From JBAXSK01 sp044358815 (GTDB taxonomy: Bacteria; Cyanobacteriota; Cyanobacteriia; Pseudanabaenales; Pseudanabaenaceae), in NCBI GenBank assembly GCA_044358815.1, contig JBIKNH010000087.1, forward strand, positions 1-16,528: DNA of 16,528 nucleotides, in the 5' to 3' direction. The notes under the pieces were generated by a model. The model was not told where the DNA came from. It saw only the letters and a program-made list of their open reading frames with translations, and did not search any database. How positions within the stretch are numbered: the first letter of the stretch is position 1; each line of letters begins with the position of its first letter. The position numbers were made by a program, and so were the translations under genes. Below, one piece after another: positions 13,877 to 16,528 of this stretch.

Positions 13877-14111
13877 TCTTTCACAGCTAGTTTGTAATAG
13901 CTAAATTCTAATTCTCCTTTACGTCTAAATCCCTTGGGGCTGGAATGCTTCTAGTGGTTTGGGTTTCGTGGTTTGTCATCCGAGGTTTTTGTCAGAATAT
14001 GTCGAAGATCATCTGATTAATTTCTTCCCTAGGATGCGATTAATAAATGATTAATTCCCGATTCTCCTAACTTGAATGACAGAATCACCCGTGTTAAGGT
14101 GAATTGCAACG

Positions 14112-14181
14112 AGGCGAGTTAAGGTTTAGGTTGCCATCACAAGTTTCTAGTCAAAATTTGGGGTAACTAAACTACTCGCCT
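14112..14181. repeat. Long-arm inverted repeat, possible RNA structure
   Basis: AGGCGAGT (14112-14119) pairs with ACTCGCCT (14174-14181), and GTTTAG (14124-14129) pairs with CTAAAC (14167-14172). This gives a two-step stem with a small asymmetric internal loop and a roughly 37-base apical region. No open reading frame uses it. It could be part of a small RNA, a 5' leader or a transcript-end structure. Confidence 0.45.
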
Positions 14182-14300
14182 TGACCCCATTCTCAATTAA
14201 ATCAAAATGGTTTTCAGCAATTCCTTTCTGCCATTGTCAGGTTTTAGTTACACTTTTTGGTTACTGTATTATCGCTGCCTTGCCTTGGTTAACAGTTAGA

Positions 14301-14460
14301 GTTAATGGTTAAAGTTGACATTTGAGATATTTTTAACGCATTAATTTTAACGAATTAACTAGAGGATTAATTAAATATTAATGGCTAAATGTTAATGACT
14401 AAACACTGATGTCTAAGTGTTAATGGCTTGTTAATGACTTCAATTTATAATGGCTTAAAT
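14301..14460. repeat. Degenerate TTAATG(A/G)CTAAA tandem repeat tract
   Basis: Copies related to TTAATGRCT occur at about 14302, 14379, 14392, 14407 (CTGATGTCT), 14420, 14431 and 14447 (TATAATGGCT). The central ones have a period near 14 bases (TTAATGGCTAAATG, TTAATGACTAAACA, CTGATGTCTAAGTG). The tract is AT-rich and lies 130-290 bases before the next gene. It may be decayed tandem repeats or clustered protein-binding sites. Confidence 0.4.
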
Positions 14461-14587
14461 TCATAAGAATTATAACTTAGTCAACTAGTTCAGCTAAAAG
14501 TATCTACAAGAAAAAGATTTAGGGGCAGCTAGTCCGTTCCTGTTGTGAATAATTACTAAATGAGTATCTAAAGGTTCGAGGTAGAGA

Positions 14588-15154
14588 ATGGCTGCCAGAA
14601 GAGGAGCTTTATCCGCATCATTATCTGCACCCTATGAATCTGGCGCATATCAACGCCACAGTGCCATTGCGATCCCCATACGACGCGGTAATACCTCTAA
14701 GGCTGTTCCCCAGACCACAGTTCAGTCGATGGAAAGTGTTGCGGTGGCAAGGCGGAAGCGTACCGTTGAGCAACAGTTTCGTAGTAAGGCTGTGGAAGCA
14801 ACGGTGGTAATTGTTGTGAATATTTTTATGTCTACGGCGGCTTTTTTTGCTTTAGCTCGGCTGATCCCCTACCAAAGCGCCCAGCGCGATCGCCTTGATG
14901 AAATTACCGTAGAAGCCAGTACTGCGGAACAAAGGGTTAATGGTTTGCGGAATCGTCTGCCCCAGGCCCTAGACTCAGGCAAGTCCCAAGCTGCTCACCT
15001 GCGCCAACAGGGTTGGATTAAGCGTAATCAAATGACCATTAAGCTGTTAGATCCAGCAACCGCCAGTCCCCAAAAGCCTGACCAAAATACTTTGCCCCAA
15101 ACCACCACCGCTCGCAATAATGCACCCAAAACGCCGCCAGCAGTGCAAGACTAG
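14588..15154 (+). CDS. Bitopic membrane protein with coiled coil, FtsL/FtsB-like shape
   Basis: This 188-residue protein has a Ser/Ala/Arg-rich cytoplasmic N-terminus (1-68) and one transmembrane helix (about 70-93, VEATVVIVVNIFMSTAAFFALARLI). An immediately following coiled-coil-like segment (about 98-125, RDRLDEITVEASTAEQRVNGLRNRL) leads into a polar Pro/Thr/Gln-rich tail. The AVEATV...LIPYQ..Q..RL.EI...V...E.RVN.LR pattern is conserved in cyanobacterial proteins usually annotated as hypothetical. The arrangement is that of the divisome proteins FtsL, FtsB and DivIC, which are hard to find by sequence in cyanobacteria. GAGG (14578-14581) 6 bases upstream fixes the start. A HIP1 octamer lies at 14886-14893. 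Topology is well supported; a division role is a hypothesis from shape only. Confidence 0.7.
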   Translation: MAARRGALSASLSAPYESGAYQRHSAIAIPIRRGNTSKAVPQTTVQSMESVAVARRKRTVEQQFRSKAVEATVVIVVNIFMSTAAFFALARLIPYQSAQRDRLDEITVEASTAEQRVNGLRNRLPQALDSGKSQAAHLRQQGWIKRNQMTIKLLDPATASPQKPDQNTLPQTTTARNNAPKTPPAVQD

Positions 15155-15199
15155 GCGGGTTAAGGGTTAGGGGTGATTTAAAATAATTTACATAAGGGG

Positions 15200-15250
15200 G
15201 CTTCGACTGCGCTCAGCCCTCGGTGTAAGTTAGCCCAGTGAAGTCGAAGC
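15200..15250. repeat. Palindromic intergenic repeat GCTTCGACT...AGTCGAAGC
   Basis: GCTTCGACT (15200-15208) and AGTCGAAGC (15242-15250) are perfect 9-bp inverted arms, with GCGCTCAGCCC inside. Repeats built on GCTTCGACT-GCGCTCAG are widely dispersed in cyanobacterial genomes. It sits between two convergent genes and may also act as a terminator. Confidence 0.6.
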
Positions 15251-15321
15251 TGTATTTTCTATTTGAATTATCTATAAAGAATGATTAGACGTAGGGATAC
15301 ACTTCTCTAGGAAACTGATCT

Positions 15322-15813
15322 CTAGAAAATCGACCAAAATTCTGCATCAATCTCAAACCCCAGACTTTGTGCCATCTGTTGTAATTTGGCAGTGCTGGTG
15401 ATGCCCTGTTGTTTTAGCCAGTGCTGAATCGTAAAGATCTTACCCATCATAAATAAATCTAAGGCTTCGGCGTTGTACTCCAACCGATAGCCGTCCCCTT
15501 CCCGTTTAAATTCATGGGGAACCAACATGGCGGTATAACGGCTTAGCTCATTGCGCCAGTCCAAAACGTAGGGCAGCCAAGGATACACCGCATCCAGTCG
15601 CAAAAACCACAGCCGCACTTCAGGAATTTCCGACAATTCGCGGGGATCACCCTCTTCCTGTTCCCAATGAATCGCAAAGGTCAAGCCCTGATCAGCCGAT
15701 CCTGCTGTTTCCGTAGCGAGGCGTTCTGCCAAAAAACGTTCAATGACGATCCGCGCTGGACTGAGATCCAAACTGTTGATACAAGCAGAATTGAGGTTGA
15801 TCACCGTGGTCAT
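15322..15813 (-). CDS. CRR6-family (DUF1817) NDH-1 assembly factor
   Basis: This 163-residue protein matches the CRR6 family over its length. LDLSPARIVIERFLA (16-30) is followed by the highly characteristic block DPRELSEIPEVRLWFLRLDAVYPWLPYVLDWRNELSRYTAMLVPHEF (about 56-101). Next come YNAEALDLFMMGKIFTIQHWLKQQGI and a C-terminal helix pair AKLQQMAQSLGFEIDAEFW. In plants CRR6 is needed to assemble the hydrophilic subcomplex A of the chloroplast NDH complex, and cyanobacterial members are thought to act similarly on NDH-1, which supports cyclic electron flow and CO2 uptake. It is probably cytoplasmic, since there is no signal or membrane segment. It lies 74 bases downstream of the DnaJ-family gene on the same strand, suggesting co-transcription. 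Confidence 0.88.
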   Translation of the reverse strand: MTTVINLNSACINSLDLSPARIVIERFLAERLATETAGSADQGLTFAIHWEQEEGDPRELSEIPEVRLWFLRLDAVYPWLPYVLDWRNELSRYTAMLVPHEFKREGDGYRLEYNAEALDLFMMGKIFTIQHWLKQQGITSTAKLQQMAQSLGFEIDAEFWSIF

Positions 15814-15887
15814 AGGGAAGTAGTTAGGGGGATAGTCGTTAGTGAAATTCTAGGGGATCGAATGCTGTTTAGCTGAATTGTGGCTAG

Positions 15888-16528
15888 CTAAATCTTAGTG
15901 AAATGTTCCCGAGGGTTAAACGACTGTACCTGTAAGAGTTGTTCGTATAATTCCCGTTCGCGGTTGGTGGGATTTTTGGGCACAACAATTTGGATCTCTA
16001 CATACTGATCCCCGTTGGTGCGGCTATCCTTAGGAAAACCTTTCCCAGCAAGGCGTAACTGTTGTCCTGACTTGACCCCAGGGGGGATGGTCAACTTGAC
16101 GACACCGCCCAAGGTTGGGACTTCCACCTGTACCCCCAAAACTGATTCGCTAGGAGAAATCGGCAACTGACAGCGAATATCTGAACCATCAAGGGTGAAA
16201 AAACTGTGGGGTTGCAGGATGATTTTCAGATATAAATCACCACCAGCGGGACCTTGACCTTTCAGCCGGATTTTTTGACCGGAGAGGACCCCCGCAGGCA
16301 TATTCACTTCTAAGGATCGCCCATCTTCAAGGCGGATTCTTTCACGACCACCCACATAGGCACGTTCCAGGGGTAGTTCCAATAAAGCTTCTGAGTCCCG
16401 ACGGGGGGGCGGCGCAGTGCGGGTCTGGGCATTGGGGGGGCGATAACCCACATTTGCGGCTGGATCGGGGGCGCGTCCATCGGTGCGAAACTTGCCTAGT
16501 AGCTGATCAACAAATTCTTGGAAGTCGT
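15888..16528 (-). CDS. DnaJ-family co-chaperone, C-terminal part (5' end outside window)
   Basis: The frame stays open to the right edge, reading DFQEFVDQLLGKF before a GTG that could be mistaken for a start, so the gene is partial. Visible are the end of the Gly/Phe-type linker and the two DnaJ C-terminal substrate-binding domains. The first is LLELPLERAYVGGRERIRLEDGRSLEVNMPAGVLSGQKIRLKGQGP and GGDLYLKIILQPH; the second is LGVQVEVPTLGGVVKLTIPPGVKSGQQLRLAGKGFP and GDQYVEIQIVVPKN. There is no CxxCxGxG zinc-finger region between linker and CTD I, so this is a CbpA-like type II protein rather than canonical DnaJ. It would present unfolded clients to DnaK. The J domain lies outside the window. 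CRR6 follows 74 bases downstream. Confidence 0.9.
   Translation of the reverse strand, partial: DFQEFVDQLLGKFRTDGRAPDPAANVGYRPPNAQTRTAPPPRRDSEALLELPLERAYVGGRERIRLEDGRSLEVNMPAGVLSGQKIRLKGQGPAGGDLYLKIILQPHSFFTLDGSDIRCQLPISPSESVLGVQVEVPTLGGVVKLTIPPGVKSGQQLRLAGKGFPKDSRTNGDQYVEIQIVVPKNPTNRERELYEQLLQVQSFNPREHFTKI

Larger units (their letters stand above)
13877..14587. other. 711-base non-coding gap with structure and repeats
   Basis: No convincing protein gene or tRNA was found here. It holds a long-arm inverted repeat (14112-14181) and a degenerate TTAATG(A/G)CT repeat tract (about 14301-14460). The promoter for the downstream bitopic protein gene must lie here too. The length is large for this otherwise compact part of the window, so a small RNA is possible. 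Confidence 0.4.

Noticed and set aside
14207..14299. 30-residue hydrophobic frame in the gap after psaM
   Set aside because: It is similar in size to small photosystem subunits but matches none that I know and has no ribosome-binding site.
16449..16451. GTG as the start of the DnaJ-family gene
   Set aside because: The frame continues open to the window edge with typical DnaJ linker residues, so this is an internal Val codon.
1..16528. tRNA genes, rRNA genes, CRISPR arrays, riboswitches
   Set aside because: No T-loop consensus with matching acceptor arms, no regularly spaced identical repeats and no recognisable riboswitch core was found by eye. A tRNAscan-SE or Infernal run would be decisive.

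Overview
The window comes from a cyanobacterial chromosome. The clearest evidence is a 32-codon psaM (photosystem I subunit XII) at 13778-13876 and a CRR6-family NDH-1 assembly factor at 15322-15813. Supporting evidence is a DUF2808 secreted protein, a cyanobacterial-type bitopic coiled-coil protein, a Uma2 protein, two HIP1 octamers (GCGATCGC at 4512-4519 and 14886-14893) and typical cyanobacterial palindromic repeats. I cannot name the genus from the sequence.

Left part (1-5823): a MITE-like G/C-run palindrome (98-165) precedes a Uma2-family putative nuclease (282-869). A CAP/SCP-domain protein without a signal peptide (1070-1567) faces a minus-strand HTH protein with a long acidic linker (1686-2852). 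A secreted DUF2808 protein (3158-3715) converges on a minus-strand pair with overlapping ends: a periplasmic-type solute-binding protein (4727-5638) followed by a J-domain/TPR protein (3816-4754).

Middle part (5824-9706): an ABC ATPase (5824-6846) lies 10 bases after the end of a 54-codon hydrophobic reading frame (6857-7021). That frame runs straight into the right end of a TnpB-only IS200/IS605-group element (about 7021-8311). The left end of the element abuts a plus-strand pseudogene remnant (8315-8515) that looks like curlin repeats and carries an in-frame TAA. The two flanks do not belong to one interrupted gene, so the locus has been rearranged or eroded. A solitary PD-(D/E)XK nuclease-like protein with RecB-type motifs follows (8666-9706). 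This accessory segment is the most unusual part of the window. I see no convincing multi-gene novel system in it.

Right part (9707-16528): two minus-strand exported proteins follow. One is a small protein with a textbook terminator (9833-10321). The other is a probable outer-membrane beta-barrel with a Thr/Asn/Gln/Pro-rich linker (10630-11985). Housekeeping genes come next on the plus strand: tilS, psaM and, after a 711-base structured non-coding gap, an FtsL/FtsB-shaped membrane protein. A palindromic repeat at 15200-15250 separates these from a minus-strand pair, a DnaJ-family co-chaperone cut by the window edge and CRR6, which are probably co-transcribed.

No rRNA, tRNA or CRISPR array was seen.
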